From the NCBI GenBank assembly GCA_965247295.1, contig CBDFGQ010000008.1:558001-622000 (forward strand): 64,000 nt of DNA, in the 5' to 3' direction. Position 1 is the stretch's first letter, and each line of letters begins with the position of its first letter. The DNA is from CBDFGQ01 sp965247295 (GTDB taxonomy: Bacteria > Chloroflexota > Dehalococcoidia > Lucifugimonadales > JAGWBF01). The notes under the pieces are model-generated. The model was not told the origin of the DNA and made no database searches. It saw nothing but the letters and a program-made list of their open reading frames with translations. Below are positions 51,435 through 60,652 of the stretch, piece by piece. A program made the translations under genes and the position numbers.

Positions 51435-52419
51435 TGTTGGGTGTCAGCGGTTTTGGACAGTTCTGGGTCCGAGAGATTGGGGTGAAGAAGCTCCTGGTTT
51501 GAGGGTTTCTCTGACCTCCTGATTGTACCGCCTCCGCCGGTCAAAAGTCTCTCGCTGTACCTCCTTCCTCTGGGCTAGAATTGCCTCCAGACGGCCTTCC
51601 AGCACGTCAGCCGGAGTTACAACCCTGAGCGCCTGATGATATCTTCGGTAGTTGTAGAACTCGACGAAGTCCCGGATGGCCGCCTCCAGGTCTTCCACCA
51701 CCTCGTATGGCACCTGGTTAATGTCGTCTTTGAGGGTTCGGTGATATCTCTCCAGCTTCCCGTTGGTCTGAGGGTGATAGGGTGCTGCCAGGACGTGGCG
51801 AATGCCCACCACCCGCATGTACTCGCGGAAGGCCCGCGATACATAACCTGAGCCATTATCTGAGAGGAGCTTGGTCCGATCCTCCAGAGGTACATCAGTC
51901 ATACCAGTAGAGTCAACAGCTTCCTGGACCACCTCTATGAGGGAGTCGGCCGTCATGTCCCGTTGCACCTTCCAGGCCAAGATGAACCGGGAGTAGTCGT
52001 CCATCACCGTCACGAGGTAGTAGTAGCCCCATCCCACTACACGGAAGTAGGAGGCATCGGTGGCCCACAGCTGGTGGGGCCCTGTGGTCTTGTGCTGGTA
52101 CTCTTTGCCCGCTGCCAACTGGTATTCGATCCGTTTCACCAGACCCTCCCGTCTCAGGATACGATAGACTGTGGAGGCGGAGACCGATAGGCCTCTGTGG
52201 TCGGTGAGCCAAGCCGCCAACTGCCGGCTTCGCCAGGTCGGCATCTCACGGGCTGCCGCCAGCACTACTGCCTCCTCTTCTGGACGCAGGCGATTCCAGG
52301 GCCTCTCAGTTCCTTCCGTACCCTCCCAACTACCCTGCCGGTGCCTCCACCTCCACCAATAATACGTGCTCCTGGAAATGCCAAGCTCCCTGAGTCGCCT
52401 GTTCTTCCCTCTACCATGT
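51435..52419 (-). mobile_element. IS3-family element type A, copy 3 (truncated, 985 bases)
   Basis: The orfB-side end TGTTGGGTGTCAGCG is intact. The other half (orfA, start of orfB, left end) is missing. It stops at CTACCATGT exactly where the type-B IS begins. Confidence 0.92.
51444..52419 (-). pseudogene. truncated type-A OrfB transposase
   Basis: Keeps the whole D-D-E core and C-terminus but has lost the first 15 or so codons. An internal start could still give a 273-residue product, without orfA. Confidence 0.88.
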
Positions 52420-52448
52420 TGACCTTACCCCGAAGTTAGTATCATTGG

Positions 52449-53264
52449 CTAGTAGAGTCCAGCCATAGAGCCAGCAAACTCTTTGGGCGTTTTACCCTTC
52501 AGGGAACTGTGGGGCCTGACCTCGTTGTAGTCCTGCCGCCAGCTCTCTATGATCTCCCTGGCATGCCTTACACTCATGAACCAGTTGATGTTCAAGCATT
52601 CGTCGCGTAGTCGGCCGTTGAAGCTCTCAGCAAAGGCGTTCTCTACCGGCTTGCCAGGACGTATAAAGCTTAACTTGATGCCCCTCCGACAGGCCCACTC
52701 ATCCATGGCCTTGCCTGCGAACTCCGGGCCGTTGTCCACAGTGATCACCTCAGGTAGTCCCCGTGTCTCTTCCAGTCTCTCCAGGACTCCCACCACTCTG
52801 GCGCCTCCCAGAGAGGTATCTACCTCGATGGCTGGGCACTCCCGTGAATAGTCGTCCACTATGGCCAATGCCCGGAAGCGCCGACCGGTCACAGTGCTAT
52901 CAGAGACAAAATCCATGGACCACCTCTGATTAGGACGTACAGGAGATGGAATGGTCTCCCGGACCCCTGCCGCCCCTTTGCGCCTCCTCTTCTTCCTGAG
53001 CGCAAGCCCCTCTTCACTGTAGATGCGCTCTGTACGCTTGTGATTGATCACCAGGCCTTCTCTCTTTAGCATGATGTGCAACCTGGGACTGCCAAAGCGC
53101 TTCCTCTCCCATGCCAGCTCACGCATTCTGCGAAGCAGGGCAGCATCATCACCCTGCTTCGACTTGTACCGATAGACCGAGGGTGAGATACCAGTAAGCA
53201 GACAGGCCCTCCTCTCACTCAGCCCAAGACTCTCTATGGCATATGCCGCTGCCATCTTCCTCAC
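52449..53264 (-). CDS. IS407-type transposase OrfB, type B copy 1
   Basis: 271 residues with the integrase core: WSMDFVSDSTV, TVDNGPEF and NAFAESFNGRLRDE supply the D-D-E triad. The frame is -1 relative to orfA across an AAAAAAC slippery heptamer (complement at 53279-53285). Confidence 0.93.
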   Translation of the reverse strand: MRKMAAAYAIESLGLSERRACLLTGISPSVYRYKSKQGDDAALLRRMRELAWERKRFGSPRLHIMLKREGLVINHKRTERIYSEEGLALRKKRRRKGAAGVRETIPSPVRPNQRWSMDFVSDSTVTGRRFRALAIVDDYSRECPAIEVDTSLGGARVVGVLERLEETRGLPEVITVDNGPEFAGKAMDEWACRRGIKLSFIRPGKPVENAFAESFNGRLRDECLNINWFMSVRHAREIIESWRQDYNEVRPHSSLKGKTPKEFAGSMAGLY

Positions 53265-53272
53265 CTTGGGCT

Positions 53273-53539
53273 TCAGAAGTTTTTTGCCAGCAACTCCTTC
53301 AGAGACCAGTTGTCCAACGCCTGCTGGGCCACAATCTGCTTCAGGCGCCGGTTCTCTTCCTCAACGGACCTTAGCCTCTTCAACTCGTTCAACGTCAGCC
53401 CGGCGTACTTGGCTTTCCATTTGTAGAAGGTGCCTTCGCTCATGCCGTGACTGCGGCACAGCTCCCCTGTCTTGGCCCCTGCCTCTGCCTCGTTCAGGAC
53501 CCCTATGATCTGCTCCTCTGTGTACCTCTTCCGTGCCAT
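53273..53539 (-). CDS. IS407-type transposase OrfA, type B copy 1
   Basis: 88 residues: helix-turn-helix (RYTEEQIIGVLNEAEAG, CRSHGMSEGTFYKWKAKY) and a helical C-terminus (RSVEEENRRLKQIVAQQ). It ends in LLAKNF over the slippery run, as in IS407-group elements that make OrfAB by -1 frameshifting. Confidence 0.92.
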   Translation of the reverse strand: MARKRYTEEQIIGVLNEAEAGAKTGELCRSHGMSEGTFYKWKAKYAGLTLNELKRLRSVEEENRRLKQIVAQQALDNWSLKELLAKNF

Positions 53540-53614
53540 GAGCCCTCCTTACTATGTCCTATTTTACCCGGAGGACTCTCTTTGCCACTGTTACTGTTTT
53601 CGGGGGTAAGGTCA

Positions 53615-54433
53615 TGGTTTATGCAGCACGAGGCCCATCTTCTTACTCCCGATCAACGAAATCCATGATCCCAGCAACACAGTTTGGAGAATTCGAGGCG
53701 TGGAACCTCCGATCACGCCATAAATTCCCTTGGGACTTAAAGCACGTTTGTAATCGAAAGTCGAATGATGTGCCGCCATATCAACAATCCGGTCATAACG
53801 CTGCCCATTTTTGGTGAAATCTTCTCGAGTGTAATCAATGACCTGGTCTGCACCAATCGAGCGCATCATGTCCAATTTGCTCCTGCTGTCCACGCCCGTC
53901 ACTTCAACCCCGAATGACTTGGCGATCTGCACCGCAAACATACCCGCACCACCACCCGCAACATTAATCAAAACCTTTTGCCCAGGCTGAATCTGCCCTT
54001 TATAGCGAAGACCCTGCAGGGCGAGGACTGCCGCTTGAGGTACGGCCGCTGCTTCATCGAATGTCATCCCTGACGGTTTCCGCGCTAGTGCATTTTCACG
54101 AGCACATACATACTCGGCAAAACCGCCCCAACCACCCCCGGATATGTCCCCGAATACCTCATCACCTGGCTGAAACAGCTTTACGTTTCTGCCAACCTCT
54201 TCAACCCGCCCCGCTATGTCACATCCAAGTATTTTGATTCTTTTTGGTTTGAGAAGCCCAGCTAGCACGCGGTTCGCGAACGGCTTGCCTCTCAGGAGTC
54301 CCCAATCCCAATCATTTACGGATGCCGCATGAATTTTTACCAAGACATCATCGTCTTTGGGGGTCGGCTTTTGGACCTCTTCAAGATTAAGAACATCAGG
54401 TGAGCCGTACTTGTGGTAGACGATTGCTTTCAT
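53615..54433 (-). pseudogene. zinc-independent medium-chain alcohol dehydrogenase/quinone reductase, C-terminus cut by IS
   Basis: The N-terminal GroES-like domain (YHKYGSPDVLNLEEVQKPTP, ILGCDIAGRVEEVG, FGDISGGGWGGFAEY) and the NAD(P) domain (VLINVAGGGAGMFAVQIAKS) are complete. The last 50-60 residues, expected after GSKKMGLVLHKP, are replaced by the IS end, which supplies a stop. The catalytic-zinc ligands are absent, typical of quinone-oxidoreductase-like MDRs. The truncated protein may fold poorly. Confidence 0.85.
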
Positions 54434-54889
54434 AAGTATTCCTCCACTTCGCAGGTTCGGCTGTCCTCTGTTGAACTGACGCCGCTGTACTACCCGAGGT
54501 AAGGTTCGAACTCGCGACTCCGGAGTGTGGAAAAACCCCTTACGAGATTCAACGGGTACCTCTTAGCTGCCAATCTGATTCAAGTCGACGCTATTGACCC
54601 GAGCTCGCATCAAAGATGTTACTACAAACAAGTAATTGCGAGTTTCTGGGCTCCCTAATCTCGGTGACACACAAAACCATATTGGGGTCCCTAGTCCAGG
54701 GAGGGGCGCTGGCAATCAGTGGGTTTGGGATCTTTGGGGATGGTCACATGGGAAACGGCGCCAATCCGTAGGGCCCGCGAAGCCCCTGCACGGGGTGCTG
54801 AAAACGGGGTGTGTGGAAGGGCGAAGCCCCTTTGCCGGGTGCCCGAGGGTGTCCCTGAGACATAACTATATCGCGAATTTGTCAAAACC
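54434..54889. other. intergenic with one repeat, no gene
   Basis: Holds AAGTAATTGCGAGTT (54630-54644), which recurs at 57561. Otherwise only short frames. Confidence 0.4.
54630..54644. repeat. direct repeat left of the efflux cassette
   Basis: Exact 15-base match to 57561-57575, within about 35 bases of looser similarity (CAAAGA ... ACTA upstream in both). Together the two copies bracket the DHA2/TetR cassette. Confidence 0.6.
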
Positions 54890-54919
54890 AGGGCCCCCGG
54901 TGAGATTCCCGGGGGCCCT
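54890..54919 (-). terminator. rho-independent terminator of the efflux operon
   Basis: Reading leftward, AGGGCCCCCGGG and CCGGGGGCCCT form an 11-bp stem followed by GGTTTTG. It begins 31 bases after the stop of the DHA2 transporter. Confidence 0.75.
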
Positions 54920-54949
54920 AGTCACGGACGCTCGCTCCTAGCGGTGTGG

Positions 54950-56572
54950 TTAGTCTGTACCAGCGGAAACTGGCTCAGCGATGGTCTCCGATGTGGAGGA
55001 ATCATCTCCCAATTGTTCGGAAGACTGTGCTCCCTTCCCAGCAACAGCCGGGTCTCGCGCCGGCATAAACCTAGCAACGATAAGCACCCCGACGAGCGAG
55101 AACGCGGCGCCAATCAGCACGGCCAGACCCAGCGCGTCCGTGAATGCCGACTTCGCAGCGACGGATAGGGCGAGAGCCTCCTCTTGCGGCAGCGCCGCCG
55201 CCAGCTGGACTGCGGCCCCGATCGAATCTCGTACTACCGCTGCCTGCTCGGCGGGCAGCGATGCCACAGCGTCCCCGAGCCTTGCGGCGTAAATTGCATA
55301 CATCACGGATCCGACCACGGCGATACTGAGCGTGCCTGCAAGCATCTGGGTCACGTCGTTCATGGCTGACCCAACTCCTGCCCTCGCTGTCCCAACCGCG
55401 CCCATGACCGCTTCGGCTGCCGGAGCGAAAACCAGACCTACGCCCAGTGCGAACACGGCCACAATAGGGCCGACCACCAGGTAGGAAGTGTTCGTCTCCC
55501 AGCGGAGTATGAGCGGCATCGTAGCTGTCATGATAACGAGTCCAGCTGCCACGACTCTGGTGGTGCCGAAGCGGCGCACCAACTCCTCACTGGCTATGGC
55601 GCCCAACATAAAGCCTCCCGCTATCGGCAGGAATCGAATTCCCTCGGCCAGCGGAGTGTGTCCCTGAACGAACTGGAGGTACTGCGTGAAGCCGAACATG
55701 AAGCCGACCAACGAGAAGAACGCCAGACTTACAGCGGCTGCTCCGGTCGAAAACCGCGGCAGCCGGAACAGCGCAAAGTTCAGCAACGGATATTTGGCCT
55801 GCCTCTCTCGCAGGACGAAGCCCACTCCCAAGATGACCGCTGTCGCTACCGTAATTGCGAGCCACGGGGACGCGGCCCCCCACTGGGGACCCTCGATGAT
55901 GGCGAGGATCAGAGCAGAGACCGCTCCCATCGATAGAAGTGCGCCCGGAATGTCGAGTGGCCTGCTCTCAGGGTCTCGGCTATCCGGCACGAGGAATAGG
56001 CTTGCTGCAATCGCGATCGCGGCAATCGGCACGTTCACCAGGAACACCGACCCCCAGTAGAAGTACTTGAGCAGCGCCCCTCCAAGCATCGGTCCAAGCG
56101 CGACGCCGATCCCTGCCATCATCGCCCATATCGCGATCGCTTTCGGCCTCTCCTTTTCTTCGAACACATTCACGATGACGGCCAGGGTCGCCGGCATCAT
56201 CATCGCTCCGCCCACACCCATGATTGCCCGGGCCCCGATCAACTGCGCAGGAGATAGCGCCAGCGCCGCGCCAAGCGAAGACAGGGCGAACACCGCGAGC
56301 CCATAGCGCAGCATCCGGGCCCGTCCGAACCGGTCACCGACACCGCCCATCGTCAGCAGCAGGCCACCAAAGACCAGCATGTACGAGTTGACCATCCACA
56401 GCAGCGACGAGGCCGACGCTCCCAGGTCTCGCTGCAGCGACGGTATAGCCACGTTGAGAATCGTTTCATCGATGGTTGCTAACAGGACAGTGACCGAAAC
56501 TACTGCGAGCGTCCACCAGCGCATCCGATAAATGCGCGACTGAGCCTTTTCCTGGGTTGTGATGCCGTCCAT
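54950..56572 (-). CDS. DHA2-family MFS multidrug efflux transporter (EmrB/QacA type)
   Basis: 540 residues with 14 membrane segments. DHA2 motifs are visible: TIDETILNVAIPSLQRDL in helix 1, MGGVGDRFGRARML in loop 2-3 and GVALGPMLGGALL in helix 5. It should use the proton gradient to export drugs or other amphiphiles. AAAGGAGG precedes the ATG. Two palindromes lie just upstream, and a TetR gene follows at once in the upstream direction on the same strand. Confidence 0.93.
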   Translation of the reverse strand: MDGITTQEKAQSRIYRMRWWTLAVVSVTVLLATIDETILNVAIPSLQRDLGASASSLLWMVNSYMLVFGGLLLTMGGVGDRFGRARMLRYGLAVFALSSLGAALALSPAQLIGARAIMGVGGAMMMPATLAVIVNVFEEKERPKAIAIWAMMAGIGVALGPMLGGALLKYFYWGSVFLVNVPIAAIAIAASLFLVPDSRDPESRPLDIPGALLSMGAVSALILAIIEGPQWGAASPWLAITVATAVILGVGFVLRERQAKYPLLNFALFRLPRFSTGAAAVSLAFFSLVGFMFGFTQYLQFVQGHTPLAEGIRFLPIAGGFMLGAIASEELVRRFGTTRVVAAGLVIMTATMPLILRWETNTSYLVVGPIVAVFALGVGLVFAPAAEAVMGAVGTARAGVGSAMNDVTQMLAGTLSIAVVGSVMYAIYAARLGDAVASLPAEQAAVVRDSIGAAVQLAAALPQEEALALSVAAKSAFTDALGLAVLIGAAFSLVGVLIVARFMPARDPAVAGKGAQSSEQLGDDSSTSETIAEPVSAGTD

Positions 56573-56594
56573 GATAGCCTCCTTTCGGTGTTTA

Positions 56595-56611
56595 TGACTG
56601 ACTATTAGTCA
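56595..56611. promoter_or_regulatory. TetR-type operator 1 (efflux gene)
   Basis: TGACTGA-cta-TTAGTCA, a 7+3+7 palindrome with one mismatch, 23 bases upstream of the transporter start. Confidence 0.7.
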
Positions 56612-56713
56612 TCCTCTGGTAAAAAATGGGAGACTCTTTGCCGCCTCTTGTAATCGGTAGGGTCGATGACTTTGCCATGGCCAAAGGACTGACTCCTCTA
56701 TCCTTCATAAGTA

Positions 56714-56730
56714 TGACTGACTCTCAGTCA
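56714..56730. promoter_or_regulatory. TetR-type operator 2 (efflux gene)
   Basis: TGACTGA-ctc-TCAGTCA, a perfect 7+3+7 palindrome between the transporter and regulator genes. Confidence 0.75.
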
Positions 56731-56748
56731 CCGTCATGCAAAAAAAAC

Positions 56749-57357
56749 CTAACCGGTTCTTCGTCTTAGCGCGTTCAGAAGCAGTGCGGACACACCTTGC
56801 TCGAGCCGGTCCGACTCTTCCCTCTCACCAAAAACAAAGGCCTCGATCATGGCATGCTGAAGCAGGCCGGTTGCCAGCCGAGCCGTGATCTCCGGGTCCA
56901 TCGCCTCCATCTCTCCCGAGTCGACCGCATCCCTGAAGAGATCCGTAATAGCTCTCAGGATCGAGGCGTGCTCCTTGGACTCGCTGTGCATCTCGGGGTG
57001 TGTTTCGTCAGCTCCTATGAACGCCAGCCTGAAGAGGTCAGCGTTCCTTCGAGCTACCTTGAAGCCTGCTGCGATCAGCGATTGGAGCCGGTCCTCAAAA
57101 GACGTGTGCGATTTCACCGCGGTTATCACCGCCCGAGCCATGGTCTCCATCAGCCCGTCACGCAGAGATACGGCGGCGTCCTTCTTCGACGGGAAGTAGA
57201 GATAGAAAGTCCCTTGGGCCACCCCTGCCTCACGCACTATCTCAGAGACACTCGCCCCGTCGTATCCTTTGGCACGAAACACTTTTCGAGCTGCTCTGAG
57301 CAGCTGTGCCCTTCGCACTGGTTCGCTTTCGGTCCTTCTTCTCCTGGTCGCAGGCAC
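56749..57357 (-). CDS. TetR-family transcriptional repressor
   Basis: 202 residues. The N-terminal helix-turn-helix (LLRAARKVFRAKGYDGASVS, VREAGVAQGTFYLYFPSKKD) is typical, and the C-terminal ligand domain is generic. GTG start after AGGAGG. Three near-identical palindromes, two before the transporter and one before its own gene, point to repression of both genes with release by a transported drug. Confidence 0.92.
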   Translation of the reverse strand: MPATRRRRTESEPVRRAQLLRAARKVFRAKGYDGASVSEIVREAGVAQGTFYLYFPSKKDAAVSLRDGLMETMARAVITAVKSHTSFEDRLQSLIAAGFKVARRNADLFRLAFIGADETHPEMHSESKEHASILRAITDLFRDAVDSGEMEAMDPEITARLATGLLQHAMIEAFVFGEREESDRLEQGVSALLLNALRRRTG

Positions 57358-57393
57358 CGCGTCCTCCTGTAATTCATGATGTATCCTCTATTA

Positions 57394-57410
57394 TGACTGA
57401 CGCTCAGTCA
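57394..57410. promoter_or_regulatory. TetR-type operator 3 (autoregulation)
   Basis: TGACTGA-cgc-TCAGTCA, a perfect 7+3+7 palindrome 37 bases upstream of the tetR start. Confidence 0.75.
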
Positions 57411-57560
57411 GTTATCAAGGGGGACCCCACCGTGACCCTGAATATTGGACCTTCTGTAAAACGAGTCTTCCAGGTCATGCAATTAGGGGTACAGGGTGTC
57501 GCCGAAAGGGGTACTGGTGTCGCTGCGGTTGACTAATTTATGCCAAAGACTACCACTAAT

Positions 57561-57575
57561 AAGTAATTGCGAGTT
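57561..57575. repeat. direct repeat right of the efflux cassette
   Basis: Second copy of AAGTAATTGCGAGTT, same orientation as 54630-54644. Confidence 0.6.
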
Positions 57576-57611
57576 CATCCCTCCCACGTCTCCACCAAGC
57601 TACGAAATGGG

Positions 57612-57641
57612 GCCTCAATCCGAGAGGGTTGAGGCATTTTT
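57612..57641 (+). terminator. orphan rho-independent terminator
   Basis: GCCTCAA and TTGAGGC enclose a 10-base loop, followed by ATTTTTG. No plus-strand gene ends upstream, so its gene has been lost or is a short RNA. Confidence 0.6.
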
Positions 57642-57990
57642 GTATCTAAGTAGTTGGACGGGGGGACGGGGGCCTCCGCCAAAACCGAACTCCCCGTCCA
57701 TCACCAATCCTGCCGACCGTGATCGACCTTCATTCTCGCGAGCTTACCGGAGCTAGCGAGCCCCCCATATCTGCTGCTTAAGATTCGACGCTAACAGCAT
57801 TTTGGCTCGCCACCAGCTTCGAACAATTGCGCGCAGGTGGAATTCGACCCCCTTACCTTTCCGAAAAAACCTACGATGCGATGCTCCGATCTCGATTTGT
57901 TGGCTGTTGTGGTTATGACCTTACCCCCGAAAACAGTAACAGTGGCAAAGAGAGTCCTCCGGGTAAAATAGGACATAGTAAGGAGGGCTC

Positions 57991-58257
57991 ATGGCACGGA
58001 AGAGGTACACAGAGGAGCAGATCATAGGGGTCCTGAACGAGGCAGAGGCAGGGGCCAAGACAGGGGAGCTGTGCCGCAGTCACGGCATGAGCGAAGGCAC
58101 CTTCTACAAATGGAAAGCCAAGTACGCCGGGCTGACGTTGAACGAGTTGAAGAGGCTAAGGTCCGTTGAGGAAGAGAACCGGCGCCTGAAGCAGATTGTG
58201 GCCCAGCAGGCGTTGGACAACTGGTCTCTGAAGGAGTTGCTGGCAAAAAACTTCTGA
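57991..58257 (+). CDS. IS407-type transposase OrfA, type B copy 2
   Basis: 88 residues identical to copy 1. The slippery AAAAAAC lies at 58245-58251. A -1 slip there enters the orfB frame directly, reading KKLLKPKVRKMAAAYAIES. Confidence 0.93.
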   Translation: MARKRYTEEQIIGVLNEAEAGAKTGELCRSHGMSEGTFYKWKAKYAGLTLNELKRLRSVEEENRRLKQIVAQQALDNWSLKELLAKNF

Positions 58258-58265
58258 AGCCCAAG

Positions 58266-59081
58266 GTGAGGAAGATGGCAGCGGCATATGCCATAGAGAG
58301 TCTTGGGCTGAGTGAGAGGAGGGCCTGTCTGCTTACTGGTATCTCACCCTCGGTCTATCGGTACAAGTCGAAGCAGGGTGATGATGCTGCCCTGCTTCGC
58401 AGAATGCGTGAGCTGGCATGGGAGAGGAAGCGCTTTGGCAGTCCCAGGTTGCACATCATGCTAAAGAGAGAAGGCCTGGTGATCAATCACAAGCGTACAG
58501 AGCGCATCTACAGTGAAGAGGGGCTTGCGCTCAGGAAGAAGAGGAGGCGCAAAGGGGCGGCAGGGGTCCGGGAGACCATTCCATCTCCTGTACGTCCTAA
58601 TCAGAGGTGGTCCATGGATTTTGTCTCTGATAGCACTGTGACCGGTCGGCGCTTCCGGGCATTGGCCATAGTGGACGACTATTCACGGGAGTGCCCAGCC
58701 ATCGAGGTAGATACCTCTCTGGGAGGCGCCAGAGTGGTGGGAGTCCTGGAGAGACTGGAAGAGACACGGGGACTACCTGAGGTGATCACTGTGGACAACG
58801 GCCCGGAGTTCGCAGGCAAGGCCATGGATGAGTGGGCCTGTCGGAGGGGCATCAAGTTAAGCTTTATACGTCCTGGCAAGCCGGTAGAGAACGCCTTTGC
58901 TGAGAGCTTCAACGGCCGACTACGCGACGAATGCTTGAACATCAACTGGTTCATGAGTGTAAGGCATGCCAGGGAGATCATAGAGAGCTGGCGGCAGGAC
59001 TACAACGAGGTCAGGCCCCACAGTTCCCTGAAGGGTAAAACGCCCAAAGAGTTTGCTGGCTCTATGGCTGGACTCTACTAG
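58266..59081 (+). CDS. IS407-type transposase OrfB, type B copy 2
   Basis: 271 residues identical to copy 1, with the complete D-D-E integrase core. The GTG start is probably secondary to synthesis as an OrfAB fusion. Confidence 0.93.
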   Translation: MRKMAAAYAIESLGLSERRACLLTGISPSVYRYKSKQGDDAALLRRMRELAWERKRFGSPRLHIMLKREGLVINHKRTERIYSEEGLALRKKRRRKGAAGVRETIPSPVRPNQRWSMDFVSDSTVTGRRFRALAIVDDYSRECPAIEVDTSLGGARVVGVLERLEETRGLPEVITVDNGPEFAGKAMDEWACRRGIKLSFIRPGKPVENAFAESFNGRLRDECLNINWFMSVRHAREIIESWRQDYNEVRPHSSLKGKTPKEFAGSMAGLY

Positions 59082-59277
59082 CCAATGATACTAACTTCGG
59101 GGTAAGGTCAGTTAGACGATCTGTAGGGAAGGAGGTAAGGACATCCATCAACGGTAATCCCGCGGTCCGATTCCACTTCGAGGAAGTACGTTGATTCGAA
59201 GGATATTGGAAGAGTTTGACTAACGTGCCGTTTCTTTTACAATTGAGGTCGGACGTAAATAGTGGACACCAAACCTT

Positions 59278-60141
59278 TCATGCTGCTGGTAGTCCGGCAT
59301 AGAATCTCTGCTCATACGCCGCGGGTGACAGGAACCCCAGCCTGGCCTGGCGGCGCTGGCGGTTATAGAAGAGCTCGATATATTCCGTGATCTCTCGAGC
59401 TGCCTCCTGCCTGCTTCTGTAATGACGGTGGTGGACCAACTCCTGCTTGAGTGTGGCCCAGAAGCTCTCCATCGGAGCATTATCAAAGCAGTTCCCCTTC
59501 CCGCTCATGGAAGATCGCAGGCCAGACCGCTCGAGAAAACCTCTGTATTCCTGGGAGCAATACTAACTGCCTCGGTCAGAGTGATGCATCAGGCCCCTCG
59601 CTGGACGTTTGGCTCTCAGCGCCCGCAATAGAGACTGACTAACCAGGTTCTTGGTCATCCGCTCTCCCATGGCATAGCCCACAATCTCTCCGGTGAACAG
59701 GTCCTTGTGGCCCGCCAGATATAGCCAGCCCTCATCGGTCGGTATATAGGTGATGTCACTCACCCACACAGTGTTCGGCCTCCAGACCTTGAACTGCTGG
59801 CCCAATATGTTATCCGCAACCGGTAGTCTGTGCCCGGAGTCGGTGGTGGCCTTGAATCTCCTCTTCTGCCTGCAGCGTATGCCAAGCTTCTTTCGGATAC
59901 GCTTGATGCGACAGATGCCCACCCGAACGCCATGCTCCGCCAGGTCGCGCTGTAACCGTTCCGGGCCATAGGTCTGTCTCGTCCGCTTGTGGGCTGCCCT
60001 GATCTCCAGCTCCAGCCGCACTTCCTCCTGTGCTCGCCTGGACGATGGCCGGTCCACCCAGGCATAGTAGCCACTGGCCGATACGTTCAACAACCGGCCC
60101 AAGACACATTTGGGGTAGTCGAGCCGCAGTTCTTTCATCAT
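59278..60141 (-). pseudogene. type-C OrfB transposase with premature stop
   Basis: Identical to the 28311-29174 gene except that a Gln codon (CAG) has become TAG at 59563-59565, just after HHSDRGS. The second catalytic Asp is kept but the Glu region is lost from the product. Confidence 0.92.
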
Positions 60142-60452
60142 CGCGTACCGGGCAGCGATTCCCTGGCAAAGTACGCGGCTGCTTTTTTTAGTATGTCCCG
60201 CTCCATCTTCACTTCCGCCAGTTCCTTCTTCGTCCGGGCAAGGTCCATCTCTACTTCTGTCATGGGCCTGTACGTCTTGCCCACATCTCCCAGTTTGCCA
60301 GCCCTATGTGCCTTCACCCAGTACCCTAATGTCGATGGCGGCAAGGACAGCCGGCGGCCTGCCTCTGGCAATGATAGCTTCTCTTCTGTTACCAGCCTCA
60401 CTGCTTCCTGCCGGAATTCCCTGCTGTACCTTCCTTGTGGAACCCTTTTCAT
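60138..60452 (-). CDS. IS3-family transposase OrfA, type C copy 2
   Basis: 104 residues, the same as copy 1. Intact although its orfB is broken. Confidence 0.92.
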   Translation of the reverse strand: MKRVPQGRYSREFRQEAVRLVTEEKLSLPEAGRRLSLPPSTLGYWVKAHRAGKLGDVGKTYRPMTEVEMDLARTKKELAEVKMERDILKKAAAYFARESLPGTR

Positions 60453-60652
60453 TCTGACACCTCCGTCGTATTATCCTACTCCGACTTTGGTGTCCATTTT
60501 TTCCATCCTACCTCAAATTGGTTGATGCGAAACATCATCGTGGGCCGTCGGATCTTTAGGGAACGTTACAGCCCGGCACCAGTCTCAAGACCCTCAAGAC
60601 CTCCGGGCCGACCGGCCGTTCCGGTATGCGTTCCAACCGAAAGGAGCCAACC

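Larger units (their letters stand above)
52420..53614 (-). mobile_element. IS3-family (IS407-type) element type B, copy 1 (1195 bases)
   Basis: Ends TGACCTTACCCCGAAG and, inverted, TGACCTTACCCCCGAAA. Same length as copy 2 at 57916. No target repeat: its left flank is a cut type-A IS and its right flank a cut alcohol-dehydrogenase gene, so it sits at a rearrangement junction. Confidence 0.93.
57411..57915. other. intergenic with repeat and terminator, no gene
   Basis: Contains the second AAGTAATTGCGAGTT at 57561-57575 and a terminator-like hairpin at 57612-57641. No credible frame. Confidence 0.4.
57916..59110 (+). mobile_element. IS3-family (IS407-type) element type B, copy 2 (complete, 1195 bases)
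   Basis: Bounded by TGACCTTACCCCC and its inverted partner, with the 4-base direct repeat GTTA at 57912-57915 and 59111-59114, as expected for the IS407 group. Confidence 0.95.
59244..60515 (-). mobile_element. IS3-family element type C, copy 2 (1272 bases, defective)
   Basis: Same length and ends as copy 1, with the 3-base direct repeat AAT at 59241-59243 and 60516-60518. A nonsense change in orfB should make it depend on copy 1 for transposition. Confidence 0.95.

Noticed and set aside
54480..54540. Possible tRNA (GGTTCGAACTCGCGA looks like a T-arm)
   Set aside because: The bases beside the TTCGAAC do not pair into a T-stem on either strand and no acceptor stem is found.
53615..57915. Inversion between the two oppositely oriented type-B ISs
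   Set aside because: Copy 2 has a matching GTTA repeat on both sides, so its flanks have not been exchanged.
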